Shown here piece after piece: positions 10,275 to 20,618 of a stretch of DNA of 64,000 bases (the stretch's first letter is position 1; each line of letters opens with the position of its first letter). The notes under the pieces are model-generated. The model ran no database searches, was not told the DNA's origin, and was given only the letters and a program-made list of their open reading frames with translations. The position numbers and the translations under genes are program-made. The stretch is from Paulinella micropora (lineage: Eukaryota; Cercozoa; Imbricatea; Euglyphida; Paulinellidae): contig WBZZ01001363.1 of the NCBI GenBank assembly GCA_019918135.1, forward strand, positions 89,501 through 153,500. The letters run 5' to 3'.

Positions 10275-11978
10275 ATGCCACCAGCGAGCTTAGCCTGGTG
10301 GCCCTGGTGGCTGCTGCTGCTGGCGCTCCGGTGCAGCGCGCTGTGCCCGTACCTTCCCGACTGCCAGAGCGTGTGCCCGGCGCACTTGGCCGACTACAAC
10401 AACCCGCACCAAGTGTCCGCGGCCCAGCTGGGCGCCGCCACCGTGGGGGCGCTGCTGGCCCACGTCAACAACCTGAGCGCGCACACTCCACCGCCGCCCG
10501 ACTGCCAGAGCGTGTGCCCGACGCACCTGGCCGACTACAACAACCCGCACCAAGTGACGGCGGCCCAGCTGGGCGCCGCCACCGTGGCCGCACTGCTGGC
10601 CCACGCCCTGGACGCGCACAGCCTGCCGCTCCCGGCCTCCCTGCCGAACCAGACGGTGTTTGTGAACGCGAGCCTGAACATGACCAACAACACGGCCCCC
10701 GCCCCGCTCGTCGCGTCCGCGTCCTCTGCGACTGTCACTACCGGCACCACCTTCACGGGCAAGGCTACGCGGGAGGGAGACGCGTTCGGGGCTTTCGGCA
10801 CCACGTGGGACGTCGCGACGGGCGCCCCGGTTGAAAACTACTGGTCTTCGGCGTTAGTCTGGAACAGGTCGCTGGTCTATCTGTCCAACGCCACGAGGCT
10901 GTACTCTGGCGCCAACTACACCGGCGAGTGGCTCCGGCTCGACTTTGGACGGACCGTGCTGCTTCGGCGTTACTACCTCAAAGCAGAAGTTAAAAATCTT
11001 GGTCTGGGTCTGGCTTTTTACGGTGCGCCCACCACTTGGTACGCCGCTACGTCACCCAACGGCGTCGACTGGAGTATGTGGCACGCGCAGAGTAGTGCGT
11101 ACACGTGGATTGGCAACACGGCGTACTGGTATGCACTGCAGCCCGCCAGCGCAGCCATCGCTCGATACTGGGAGTTGCTCGTGCCGACTATTTTCGTCCC
11201 TGCCGCGGTCTTGACTGGACTTCCGACGCTGAAGCACCCTTGTCTGATCAGGCAAGTGCGTTTTGATTGGGAAGAAATAGCGTGGCCGTCCGAGCCCACG
11301 CGCGTCGTCAACAGGGCTTACGTCGACTACGCTATCGCGCAGACCCAACAGCTGCTGCGCGTGGGTTCGAGCACGATCGCGAGCCGCGGCGGCGTCAACC
11401 TGCTGCTGCCTTCGTCGCTGCCCCCACAGGCGCGGCTGCTGCAGCTCGACAGCGCGGGGGCTATCGACGCGGTCACCTTCACTGCCGGCCAGTGGGGGTC
11501 CACGGCCGCCCAAACCTTCACGCCCGGCGTGGCGGCTGGAGTGCTCGTCAGTGACACGCCGCTCGTGGCCCCGACCGCGGGGCGCATCACCCAGTCTACT
11601 TGGTCGGCGGGCAATTACACGAGGTGGTGCAACGCGTGGGGGACAACCAGGCGCTGGCTACTGACGGCGCAGCTGGCGCTGCGGAACCCCGTCAACCCGG
11701 GCGGCTTCGCGTTTGAGGCGGGCTTTGGTCTCTCGGACTGGGCCGGGCCGCCTGATCCCGCGTTCTACCAGGGGCCGGGCTGGCTGGCGGCGAGCGCTCG
11801 CAGGGACGGCGCCACCGCCTGGGGAGACGGCGCTTCGCTCAGTCTCGCGGGCGTACTCGATGTGCAGGCCGGGTGGTGCGTGTGGCTGCAGGTGAACGGC
11901 ACCACGCAGGGTGCCAACAACTACATGACGGCCCCCGGCCGACAGACCTTGGTGACCATCACCGAACTCGCCGCCTAG
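10275..11978 (+). CDS. Secreted fibre-like protein with tail-fibre-type repeats
   Basis: The frame is whole, 567 residues from ATG 10275. Residues 1-24 are a clear signal peptide (WWPWWLLLLALRCSALC). Two tandem repeats of about 52 residues follow, each with DCQSVCP, HLADYNNPHQV and TAAQLGAATV; the NPHQVTxAQLG core is like the collar repeat of bacteriophage tail fibres and is also seen in virion proteins of large viruses. After a Ser/Thr linker comes a region resembling a discoidin (F5/8 type C) fold: WLRLDFGRTVLLRRYYLKA and SPNGVDWSMWHAQ. The C-terminal 250 residues are beta-rich and unassigned. There are many N-glycosylation sequons (NASL, NMTN, NRSL, NATR, NYTG, NGTT). The best reading is a surface or attachment protein of the presumed integrated virus; a host secreted lectin is the alternative. 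Confidence 0.7.
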   Translation: MPPASLAWWPWWLLLLALRCSALCPYLPDCQSVCPAHLADYNNPHQVSAAQLGAATVGALLAHVNNLSAHTPPPPDCQSVCPTHLADYNNPHQVTAAQLGAATVAALLAHALDAHSLPLPASLPNQTVFVNASLNMTNNTAPAPLVASASSATVTTGTTFTGKATREGDAFGAFGTTWDVATGAPVENYWSSALVWNRSLVYLSNATRLYSGANYTGEWLRLDFGRTVLLRRYYLKAEVKNLGLGLAFYGAPTTWYAATSPNGVDWSMWHAQSSAYTWIGNTAYWYALQPASAAIARYWELLVPTIFVPAAVLTGLPTLKHPCLIRQVRFDWEEIAWPSEPTRVVNRAYVDYAIAQTQQLLRVGSSTIASRGGVNLLLPSSLPPQARLLQLDSAGAIDAVTFTAGQWGSTAAQTFTPGVAAGVLVSDTPLVAPTAGRITQSTWSAGNYTRWCNAWGTTRRWLLTAQLALRNPVNPGGFAFEAGFGLSDWAGPPDPAFYQGPGWLAASARRDGATAWGDGASLSLAGVLDVQAGWCVWLQVNGTTQGANNYMTAPGRQTLVTITELAA

Positions 11979-12052
11979 TGCCGGCGCGGCCCTGCCAAGG
12001 GGTTATTTAAAAATTCCGTACCTAAGTGTAGAACCACGGCACAAGCACTGGG

Positions 12053-12066
12053 TTTAATAAGAGCTG
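12053..12066 (+). terminator. Possible 3'-end signal TTTAATAAGAGCTG
   Basis: It lies 75 bases after the fibre-like gene. A near-identical 14-mer, TTTAATAAAAGCTG, lies at 24527-24540 after the LRR gene at 23079-24233. Both are in the gap between convergent genes, and contain AATAAA-like cores, so they may be polyadenylation signals shared by genes of the GC-rich block. Based on two examples only. Confidence 0.35.
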
Positions 12067-12255
12067 CCAAGCCTCGGGGTCGGGCCGACCACGACTGGTG
12101 GACACTGGCGCGCCGGGCCCGAGGCCGACAGCTGGCCTCCCACGCGACCACTCGTGGCTCACCCTGGCTAGACGCTCTCTGCCATTCTTTCAATCCCCCA
12201 AAAACCTGGCCGGCAGCAGCTCTCTGGCACCTAGGGCCGGGACACACCCAACCAC

Positions 12256-13280
12256 TCATTCTCGGCGCTGGACTGGCAGCGTGTCGATAACAGTTAGCAA
12301 ACCGCTCGGTTCTAACAGCTTGACGATGGACCCAGTGTGTCCAGCACCCGTATAGACGAGCGCGGATTGCTTGCACCGCAGCACGGACGCCGCGGAATAG
12401 ACCTCCAGCACCAGATTGCACACCTCCAGGTACAAAGTATTTGGGTCCCTAGCTTTGGTTGCTTTTTGCTTTAGATCTGCCGCGGCTCGGTGCAGACTTG
12501 CCAGTAGGCGGACTCGTTCTCTCTGCTCGAGGTTTTGCAACGCCTCGGCCCAGGCTTCTACGGAATGTCTGAATTCGTTGCGTGCGACCATGGCTGTCGC
12601 TGCCTGGTCTTCCAGAGAATGTCGGGGCTCAACGCCGCCCGTCCATTGTCCCCAATACGCGAGCATATCCAGGGAATCTTGCCTTGCCTGGGGGTTAAAA
12701 AATCTTAATCTTAATGGCAGATTGCCGAAGCTGTGGAAGCAGGTGAACGTCTTGGCTTCTTCAGCACCATTCGTAGTTTGGTACGTCTTGGCCAGGTACC
12801 GAGCGTCACCAGGTAGCAAGCTCGCCTGCTCTGCTTCAGCGAATCCCCTGGTTAGCTGTAGGCCCGCGGACGAGAATCTGTGCATTTTGGCGACGGAGGT
12901 TGTCAGACTACAAAGGCCTGCTTCAATGCAGAAGGGAGCGTCGCTGAACTCGGGGCTTGACAGATCAATTGTCTCCGGTCGCAACTGTATGTTGGCATCC
13001 GACTGTTCGTAGATCAACGTCCACGGCTTAGTAAGGCTCCGTCGGACCATTTCACCAACGCTTTTAGCAACTTGGCGACCGCGGCCTTTTGTGCGTCTGC
13101 CAACACTTCGTCGTGGTCAACATGGCGCTCTCCGATCAGAACTACGCGCGTCGAGTCTTTCTTTTCTGCCAAGACTATAGACAAGATTCCCGTGGCAGTG
13201 TACGCGTCTCGGTGCTGGGCCACCAGAGACTTAATCTCACATTGGCCGCAGGCCTGCGGCTTGCTGCCGGGGCTTGACAT
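12256..13280 (-). CDS. GERH-motif protein, giant-virus-type hypothetical
   Basis: The N-terminal part (ATG 13280) has STRVVLIGERHVDHDEVLAD, then a segment ending in WTLIYEQSDANIQ, and near the C-terminus LVYTGAGHTGSIVKLL. A short strand with G-E-x-H early and Y-x-G-x-H late is the pattern I associate with an uncharacterised protein family frequent in giant viruses; this is recognition by memory, not a search. The middle is helical with LEQRERVRLLASLHRAAADL. No catalytic activity is known to me. The product lies in two overlapping frames, so the copy has about one break or a small intron. Its promoter side is directly next to the mobile-element fragment that starts at 13311. Confidence 0.5.
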
Positions 13281-13310
13281 CCTTCTGCGAGGTTGCGAGC
13301 TCCTTTAATC

Positions 13311-15313
13311 ACGTGGGGAAGAAGGAAGTACGTGCCCCGCCTCGCGCATTGTCTTTGTCGAGCAAGCAACCTCTGCCCAAGGAGAAGGTACCATTCAGTC
13401 AAAGGGAGACTCAGGAGAACGAGGGTGATGACGACGACGATGACGAGCAGTCTCAGACCTCCGGTGTGGGTCCAGGCTTGAATTTAACCTCTACTGGGTC
13501 GTCGCCTTTGAATTTAAGCAGGAAGAGGAAGGATCTCGATTTGACTCCAGACACGAGCAAGCTTTCTCCTGTTGGCAAGAAACACAAGAGAATGAAAATC
13601 AAGGCCAAGTTCGGCAAGAACGTGACCGAGCAAGACAAGAAAGCGCAAGAAGAAGCCAAGTACCAAAAAGGTAAAATCTCATTTGAGCTTGTCTGTGCTT
13701 GTGACTTTTATGCATAAAAGCGCCATGTGTTGTTCAGAAACGAGGACCTTGGTCAAGGCAGCAACGCAGGACATCTCTTCCCTTTCGTACGACAACGTCG
13801 AAGTTCTGCCGGACCAGACCGCGGGTGCTCCGCACAAAGGGGTCATCGACCGCTCGCTGGACGAGCACCACGTCGGCGACTTGATGAACAATTTCTACAC
13901 AAGTGGAAAACCCAACGACAAGATCGAGTGGGTGGGTTGGCTGCAGGACCCCAAGGACAAGGTTACCAGTGAAAGTGACTTTGGCTTGGACGACGAGGAC
14001 AACGACTTGATGGAGCCCCCGGCTTTCTGTGACCCACACACTGTAGGTGAGTGGACGAAAAAGTGGAAGGCTGCGGGCCTCATCGACAGCAAGGGCGGCA
14101 AACTGGACTGGAATAACATTCCCTTGGACAAGCGTACGGAGCTGCAAACGTTCCTGAGGGACAAGATGAAGGAAGGCAAGCTGCCAATGGAGGCCTTCGT
14201 GGGCCTTCACACCTCGAACGCCATCCAGCGCCTGCACCGAACTCACCCCACGGAGCAGTTGTGGCAAGTCATCAGGATGTCGAAGCTTCGATTCGTGAGG
14301 TGGAACGAGAAAGGTCGGCGTGCAGTGAGCTTGTTGGGTGCCTACGAGAACCGCGTGGCGCAGACTCAACGCAAGAACACGTTTGGGGAGAACGCCATCG
14401 CTGCCCACAACCAGTGCTACCTTGCGATTTTGCGCCTCAAGGATCAATCTCCAAAGTCCATTGCAAAGTTCTTGAGTACGTGGAAGCAGGAGTTTGCTCT
14501 TTCTCGCAAGATCAACCAAGGAACCTTCAATTCCATGTGGACCTACGTGTCGTCTCACACTGGCGAGCTTTGGAAGGTGTGGAAGCAGCTTCTTTCCCGA
14601 CATGGCATTCGCGAAGACTTGGACAAGGCCATCATCGACAGCATCAACGAACTGCACTGGATTCGAAAGGACAAGCCTGGCCTCTTGCAGGAAACGAAGC
14701 ACTTGGTGCAAAGGCTCTCGGAGTGCAAGTTGAAGCAAGTCAACTGCATCATGAAGCAGTTCTTCATCGATCAGAAGAAGTTTTGCTGCTACTTCAAGTT
14801 GAAGGAGGACATTGTTGCCCTGGCCCAATCAATGGACATGTTTCAAATCGAGGGGGAGCTAGTCGCAGACGAGAGCTGGGAATCCCTGGTCGTTTTGGTT
14901 CCACAGTTGAACACTGAGACTACGCGCAGGACCATGATGTCCACCGTCAATTTCCTGTACAAGTCGGCCGTCAAGGGTCGCAAGATTCCTGAAGCGCTCA
15001 GGAAGCAAGTGATCATCTGGTTCGAGATGGCGAAAGTGCGTCTTTCGACGGGAAAAGAGGGTGAAGAAGAATCCTCTCAGGTCTTGTTGTCACCTAGTAC
15101 TTTTATGCATAAAAATGTCATGTTTGGTTTTGCCTTTGCAGGCTGACACCAAGTTGGAAATTGGCAACGCGACGATCATTAAGGGCGACATGTTCAAGCT
15201 TGCAAAAATCCTTTCAGCTGACTCTGCATTTGGTCACTTTGGCTTGTCCGCATTCATCACTTTTATGCATAAAAGTGTCACATTCCGTTCGTGCTAGTCA
15301 TGGCCATTCACTT

Positions 15314-15349
<36 letters not shown>

Positions 15350-16398
15350 TGCAGACTGCCTGTACGCGGACTTGCCTTACAACATTTCGGAAGGAGATCA
15401 GGATCAGGAGGAGATCAACGAGGAGAAAGTCAAGGCCTTGCTGAACACAGTCAGTGTCGTGGGTCACTCTGAGAAGAGGGCTGTTGTCTTCCACTGCCAT
15501 CCTTGACAGTGCAACATGTTGGTGGAGGCTCTTTCAGCGACTGGGTACGGAACGATCGAGACGGTGTACTGGTACGAAAAGAACCACAACTACGTCGGTG
15601 ACGTCCAGAAGTGGATCAAGGCGGTGGAAATGATGTTGGTGGCCTTCAATCCGAAGCAGGCCTCCTTCGTCCTCAACCTGGATCCGAACTCTGTCCTCCG
15701 GCACAACCTCTTCGTCGTGGAGGTACCTGTCAAGAAACAGCGCCATTCCGAGCACGCGTGAACGTCTTCGAGAAGCCTTTGGAGCTGTCGAGACAAATTC
15801 TTTCCACCATTCTCCCACCTCTAAGCAAGGTTCTGGTGGTGTGCATGGGTTCGGGATCCGAGGTGATCGGTGCTTTGGAGGCGGGCATGCAAGTTACTGG
15901 GATCGACAGTGATGCAAAACAGGTTGAGTTCGCCAAGAACCGTGTGAGGGCGTTCCTGAACCCGAAGCCGAAGAAGGGCAAAAAGAAAAAGGCTGCCAGT
16001 GGCGACGAAGCTGAGGAGATGAGGACGAGGACGAAGAAGACCCGGGCAAAGTCGACAAAGCTCTTGGTGAACTGGGGTTCGCCGGCGGAAGTGCGAAGGG
16101 CGACACCAAGGCGATCTGTTTCACGTGCAAGCAACAAGTTGACCTCGAAGAAGACGACGTTGTTCACTGCGAGCAGGACAACCACTACCTGCACGGACCG
16201 TCGTACGTGCCCAGTTCGTCGTCGTCTTCCGGTTCCGCCACTCCGTGTTCGGTCCCTTGCTTCGACTCCGTCCTCAACGGCTGTGTCAAAAACGACAGCT
16301 TCTCCATTCATGGGCACTTCTGCAACGACGCATGCCACACTAAGTGGCACAACAATCAGGCTGCACTGCTTGGCGACACTCAGCAGGCCTCGGAGTAA
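13311..16398 (+). CDS. Spliced beta-class amino-DNA methyltransferase gene
   Basis: Exons that keep one frame across GT-AG introns are about 13311-13670, 13762-15080, 15142-15232 and 15355 onward; introns are 13671-13761, 15081-15141 and 15233-15354. Product order: acidic and Lys-rich start (DDDDDDEQSQTS, RKRKDLDLTPDTS), a long helical region, then a methyltransferase core: TIIKGDMFKLAKIL, motif IV ADLPYNIS (usual DPPY), AVVFHC and later motif I VLVVCMGSGSEVIGALEAG with VTGIDSDAKQ. Motif IV before motif I is the beta-class order of bacterial N6-adenine/N4-cytosine methyltransferases. The end is Cys/His-rich (CFTCKQQV, HCEQDNHYLHG, CSVPCFD, HFCNDACHTKWHN), perhaps PHD-like. About three breaks exist in the 3' part, so this copy is probably dead. 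The 5' end is missing but is present in the tandem units. Confidence 0.75.
13704..13720. repeat. Intronic palindrome ACTTTTATGCATAAAAG
   Basis: It sits in the 91-base intron 13671-13761. The same intron with the same palindrome occurs reversed at 30404-30421, 35462-35479 and 40512-40529. Confidence 0.85.
15099..15115. repeat. Intronic palindrome ACTTTTATGCATAAAAA
   Basis: It lies in the 61-base intron 15081-15141 of the methyltransferase gene and takes up more than a quarter of that intron. Confidence 0.85.
15258..15277. repeat. Intronic palindrome CACTTTTATGCATAAAAGTG
   Basis: A perfect 20-bp palindrome in intron 15233-15354. The same intron ends with a (GT)n microsatellite at 15319-15345 directly before its GTGCAG acceptor. 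Confidence 0.9.
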
Positions 16399-16430
16399 TT
16401 TTTCAGTACTTTTCCCGGGAGTCGATTCCA

Positions 16431-16446
16431 TTTATGCATAAAAGTG
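16431..16446. repeat. Palindrome copy in 3' flank, TTTATGCATAAAAGTG
   Basis: About 35 bases after the end of the Cys/His-rich coding region, inside the AT-rich tail of the element fragment; it is preceded by CATTCCA-like sequence as in the intronic copies at 26064 and 28200. Confidence 0.8.
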
Positions 16447-16497
16447 AGCATGGTTGGAAATGATTAAAGTGAACTTTTTTACTCATTCTTTTTTTGT

Positions 16498-17377
16498 TTA
16501 CACGTTTAAACCGGTGAGGGCGGCCTGCACGCGCTCGAGACCCTGGTGCGCGGGGCTCGCGCTGCCTTCCCCCAAGGAGTGCAGCGAGATCGTAGCGCCC
16601 GCCGGCCCGCCGGGCAGGCTTTCGACGACGTGATTGGCCTCCCGCAGGAAATTCTCGGCCGCCACGAGCGCCGCCGCTTGGCCGCCAGGCGGCCGACTGG
16701 GCTCGTTGCCTGTTTCCTGTTCTCCTTCAGACAGGATACTACGGCTCTGACCGTCCGCCTCGTCGTTTACCGCGACCTGGCTGCGGCTGAGGAGGCCTGA
16801 CTCCTCCTGGTCAGCTGCCGCCCTCTCCTCTGCTGCGGCTGTCCCCAGCACGATTTCCAAAGCAGACAGCCTGTTACGGACGCGGCTGAGCAGCGCCCAC
16901 TGCCTCTCGCTGGCCCCGTGGCCCTCTGGCGTGACCCGTGCCACTGCCTGACGCAATTGCCGTTCCAGCCGCCGCCTCTTAGCGGGCTCGGTTTGCCGCG
17001 CCCAAAAGGCACCGCAGAGGTAAAAAAGGACAGCCCAGGCCTGCACGGCAGACAGAGACTGCGCGGCCTGAGTTCGGCGGCCGTCCTCAAATTGCATAAT
17101 TTGGCAGACCAGGAGGTTCAGCCGCCGCGAGGACAGTGTCGAACTTGGTCTTGCATCGGTAGTGACCCTAGGCTCGGCTTCGCCTGGCGCGCCGAAGTAG
17201 ACGTCCTCGGGATTAAGCTCCAGTAAAGGAAATGCATTCTTCTGGAGCAGCCGGGCTATCTTCCTCTGAATCGCAGATTGTAGCTGGACTAGCAGCTCCG
17301 AGGGAGCCTCGTTGATTTGCCCGGTCAGCAGGTCGTGGACAGACAGGTGGGGGGCTTCGGGCCCCGGGCCCGTTGCC
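16498..17377 (-). CDS. Hypothetical helical protein, GC-rich block
   Basis: The minus-strand frame is open from 17377 (just after a stop) to the TAA at 16498. The first ATG is at 17097, but the sequence upstream in the same frame looks coding (LLTGQINEAPSELLVQLQSA, ARLLQKNAFPLLELNPEDVY), so the true start is probably upstream, through an intron or a non-ATG start. The ATG-to-stop part is 199 residues: a hydrophobic stretch AVQAWAVLFYLCGAFWA, an Arg-rich segment KRRRLERQLRQAVARV, and an Ala/Gln/Ser-rich tail. No family recognised. Its stop codon lies exactly at the edge of the mobile-element fragment, so the element landed at or beyond the 3' end of this gene. Confidence 0.5.
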
Positions 17378-17466
17378 TGATCACCCGACTGCCTGGGCAG
17401 GCGGCCGGCCCGGTTCCGGGAGGAGCCAGCCCCTGGGCCTAAGTCACGCTAGCCTAGCTAGTCCGG

Positions 17467-18580
17467 TCAGCCAACAACCTTAACACGCTCCGGCAACCGG
17501 GAGGGCCCCCCCCCCCCTCCCCCTCCCCCCTCGGCCCCCGACGCTTCTCCCTGCCGGCGCAAGCCCCCGCATCCACCTCGTTTCCTTCCCTCCTCGCTAG
17601 CCTCCCCCCTTACTCTCTCACTCTCTCTCTCCGTCTCCCGCCCGGCCCGCCAGCCGGGGACCCGGCACCACCGGCCTACTGCGCCAAAGGCGGGTCGTTT
17701 CGTGACAAGGGTACGAGCTAACCTGCGCTGACTATGGGAGCCGCCGGTTCCAGGCACGAAGAGGAGGCTAGAACCAGGCCACGCGTAACCCCGGAAGACC
17801 ACGTCCGTGTCGGCCCATGATTGGCCAGTGAGGGCAGCCGGCAGCGGGCCCAGCACCAGGACGCGCAGGCGGGGGAAGCGCCGGCACTGGAAGCCGATGG
17901 TGAGCTCCGACAGGCCGGCGGGGCGGTCCCGGCCGCCGTACGCTAGCCACAGCGTTTCCAAGCGGGGGAACGTGGTCTGGCTGAGGAAGCTGCACGCGGC
18001 GGCAAACCGCCGCGGGCAGTCCGCCTCGACGCGCAGCTCGACTAGTTGGCAGGTAGGCGCGGTCACCGCGTCCGGGCGGGGCTCGCGGAGGTTCCGGCCC
18101 AGCTCGAAGCCCCGCGCGCCGCTCACCACGTGCAGCGCCAGCACGTCCAGGCCCAGGCCGGCCCCTAGCACGGAGAGCGGAGCCACGAAGGCGATCTTGG
18201 CCAGCCGCAGTCCCTCGTCCACGTCGACCACCACTTCGACCGGGCCCTGCGGCGGCCGGCTGCTCCCAGGCAGCCAGCAGGTGGGACAGCCTCCAGGAGT
18301 GGCGGGGCTGTGCCCTGCCCTTGTGGGGGGCCAAGTCCCAGACCAAGGCCAGCGCGGCCAGGTCCACGGCACACAGGAGGTAGCTGGCGACGAGCCGGCG
18401 GCACACCACCGGGAGCGGCTGGTGCCCGCCGCCGTCGCTCGTACCGGGCCAAGTGAGCTCCCCGCCCCCTTGCGCCCCGCGGCCGGCCCTCGGGCGGGCA
18501 GCCCTCCGCTTGTAGTGGCCGGCCCCTCTCAGGTAGGCAGCCCTGCGCTTGTGGTGGCCGGCCCTCTGGTTCACAGCCAT
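17467..18580 (-). CDS. F-box/LRR-like protein gene
   Basis: A plausible ATG at 18580 begins an Arg/His-rich leader with a repeat of AGHHKRRAAYLRG and AGHYKRRAARPRAG, then an F-box-like helix set (PLPVVCRRLVASYLLCAVDL). The downstream part has degenerate LRR strands: CQLVELRVEADCPRRF, PRLETLWLAYGGRDRP, FPRLRVLVLGPLPAAL. The pieces lie in two frames (about one break). The 3' end past about 17760 runs into Arg/Glu/Gly-rich low complexity and may not be coding. Member of the F-box/LRR family that dominates the GC-rich blocks; target-binding in ubiquitin ligation is the family role. Confidence 0.5.
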
Positions 18581-18997
18581 TCGCTGGCGGTGGCCGGCCC
18601 CCTGCCCTGCGCCAGCGAACCAAAACTGGGCCGAGCAGGCGCCGCACACATGCCAACGCCGGGGAGCTGGCGCCGGAGCGGGGAGCGGGGGGGGGGGGGC
18701 GTGGGGGGGGGGGGGGACGCGCGTGTACGTCCCGCGGGCCGTGGGGGGGGGGCGGCACGCGCGGGCCGCGCCGGTGGGAGAGGAGGGGAGAGACTGGGGG
18801 GGCGCCTCCCTTCTCCCGCCGCGCTGCGGAAAGGGCGCGGCGGGTGGGGGGGGGGGGGGGCCGGGGGGGGGGGAGGGGCATGACAGCTCGGGTACTTGGC
18901 TGCAAACCGCCCGGGCGGGACAGGCCCCCCTCCCCGTTACCAGGTCCTGGACGGAACAAGCAGCGAGGCCTTGCTCTCTCCCCGTCGCCCGGTCCCG
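18581..18997. other. GC-rich divergent spacer with G runs
   Basis: Contains GGGGGGG runs near 18690-18716, 18745-18752 and 18846-18875. Translation gives only Gly/Arg-rich strings. Promoters for the divergent F-box gene and kinase-like gene are expected here. Confidence 0.45.
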
Positions 18998-20618
18998 TAT
19001 GCCTTCCTCATCACCACCCGCCGGTAGCCCAGGCCAGGCAGCCCCGCTCGACCGGAAGCACCAGCTACTACCGGACAAGGCGGCCTGGCTCCAGGGGGCC
19101 CCTCCTCCCCCAGACCAGCCCCCGGGCGGACTAGCCTGGCTGTGGCAGCAGGTGTCGTTCGCTGCCCAGGCACCGCTCGCCCAGGGGCTGACCGGTCCGC
19201 AGGGGCCGCTGGCCGCTCTGCACGCTATGCTCCGAGCACGGATACTGCAGCACCAGGCCTGCCCGGGACCTACCGACGAGTGCAAGCTCTCCGGGGACCA
19301 AGACTGGGTGTGCGCGGGGTCTGTCAACGTAGTCACTCGCCTGACGACTGCTTATGTCGTGCGAGCTGGCTACGAGTACCTCAGCGAGGCCGAGCTAGCG
19401 GCCCGCCGTGACTGGGCCGGCGTGCTGGCCACGGAAGCGGTCGGCGTCAGCCATTTGCTGTACGGCTGGGCCGTGCCGTACAACGTGGCCACGTTTATGA
19501 AACAGCTGCAGGCGTTTAATGACGAGCGGCAGGCGTTTAATGACGAGCAACTTCCGCACCAGCGCACGTGCCGCGAGATCCCGCAGCTGGGGGGCTTCCT
19601 GTTCGAGCCCGGACCGCCGCCGCGGCGCCAGTGTCCGTATCCATACTGGTTGCAACATGCTGGAAATCCCGCCGGTCGCGAGTTCTATCTTATCCGGCAT
19701 ATCCTCCCCTTGGGCCAGATGGTCAGCACCCTGCTGGCCTCCCAGAGTACACAGCAAGAGCACCATAGGGTCTTGCAGTCGGTGCACGGCACTCTGCTTC
19801 GGTACGTGCAGGTGCTACAGGAGAAGGCAAGGGCAGAGCCGGACAGAGCCCACGGTTGCCTGGATCTGAGGTTCGATAATATGTTACAGGTCCAAGAGAG
19901 AGGGGGCCCTGTCGTGAGGCTGATCGACGTAGAGCCCTACGACAGGTGGACCCTTCCTTTTGCCGAAGCCACAGCGTGGGGAGAATCGCTCTGCCTGCAC
20001 AGTGATACAGCCTGGGCGCTGGCCCTGTACTTATTTACGGTGGCCAACTCGGTGGCTAACCTGCTCATTGATATGGAGCACGCAGAGGTCGCTTGCGTGC
20101 CGGAGGGCTCGGCGCAGGGTCCGTTGCAGGACCCGGACTTTTCCTGTCCTTTCGGGGAAGCAGTGAAGGTGCTGAGGGCACAGGCGAAGAAGGTCGGGGG
20201 AGGCGACCCAGCGACAGGCCTGGCCGAGGCCTTGCACCTGTTGGCTGACGTGCAGTGGACAGACACACGTACCCCCAAGGGCTTCTTGGAGCGGATGGAG
20301 CGCTACGTACACCGAACGCTAAAGCCCAAAAAAGGGGAGGAAGAAGAGGAAAAAAGAAGGAACCCCATCGCGTATGCGTTCCGCGTGCAGTACGAAGAAG
20401 GCAAGCGGGACGCCCCGGGTGATTTGAGCCATCTCATCAGCAGCCTGGCTTTCTACGCGTTGGCCTGCCACTGCTGCTGGCGCCTGAAGCCAGCGTCCAT
20501 CGAGAAGCTCAAAGCCAAGCTCGACAGCCTGCCGCAGAAGAAGAAGAGCTCCCGGGGGGGCGGCACCCAGGGCCAGGACGGGCCGCGCCCCTCCAAGAAG
20601 GTCAGGACCAGAACCTGA
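18998..20618 (+). CDS. Protein-kinase-like protein, divergent
   Basis: I take ATG 18998 (MPSSSPPAGSPGQAAP) because the open frame upstream to 18549 is Gly/Arg low complexity. The product is about 540 residues. The kinase call rests on HGCLDLRFDNMLQV (catalytic loop pattern H-G-x-L-D-x-R-x-x-N, usual HRDLxxxN) followed by VVRLIDVEPYDRW, where IDVE would replace the DFG magnesium motif as in small-molecule and viral kinases. An upstream Glu/Lys lobe could be YVVRAGYEYLSEAELA to EAVGVSHLLYGWAVPYN, without a clear glycine loop. There is a tandem repeat QAFNDERQAFNDEQ near 19509-19546. The C-terminus is Lys-rich (KKKSSRGG...RPSKKVRTRT), like a nuclear signal. It may be an active kinase or a pseudokinase. 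Confidence 0.5.

Larger units (their letters stand above)
13311..16497 (+). mobile_element. Fragment of methyltransferase-bearing mobile element
   Basis: At about 13311 the sequence switches from GC-rich to balanced composition and becomes homologous to the minus strand of the tandem units at 25828-44693 (for example ACGTGGGGAAGAAGGAAGTA here and in reverse complement at 30870). The match runs to about 13790; beyond it the fragment carries gene parts that the tandem units lack. It ends in an AT-rich tail (CATTCTTTTTTTGTTTACAC) at about 16497, touching the stop codon of the next GC-rich gene. Neither terminal inverted repeats nor a target duplication is evident, so it is a truncated copy. Family unknown; a DNA transposon is the likeliest class as no reverse transcriptase or capsid is seen. 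Confidence 0.65.

Noticed and set aside
13734-14828. 364-residue minus-strand open frame
   Set aside because: It is antisense to the phase-matched exon 13762-15080 of the methyltransferase gene.
16498-17377. Histone-like protein
   Set aside because: Some helical spacing suggested it, but no histone-fold motif could be aligned.
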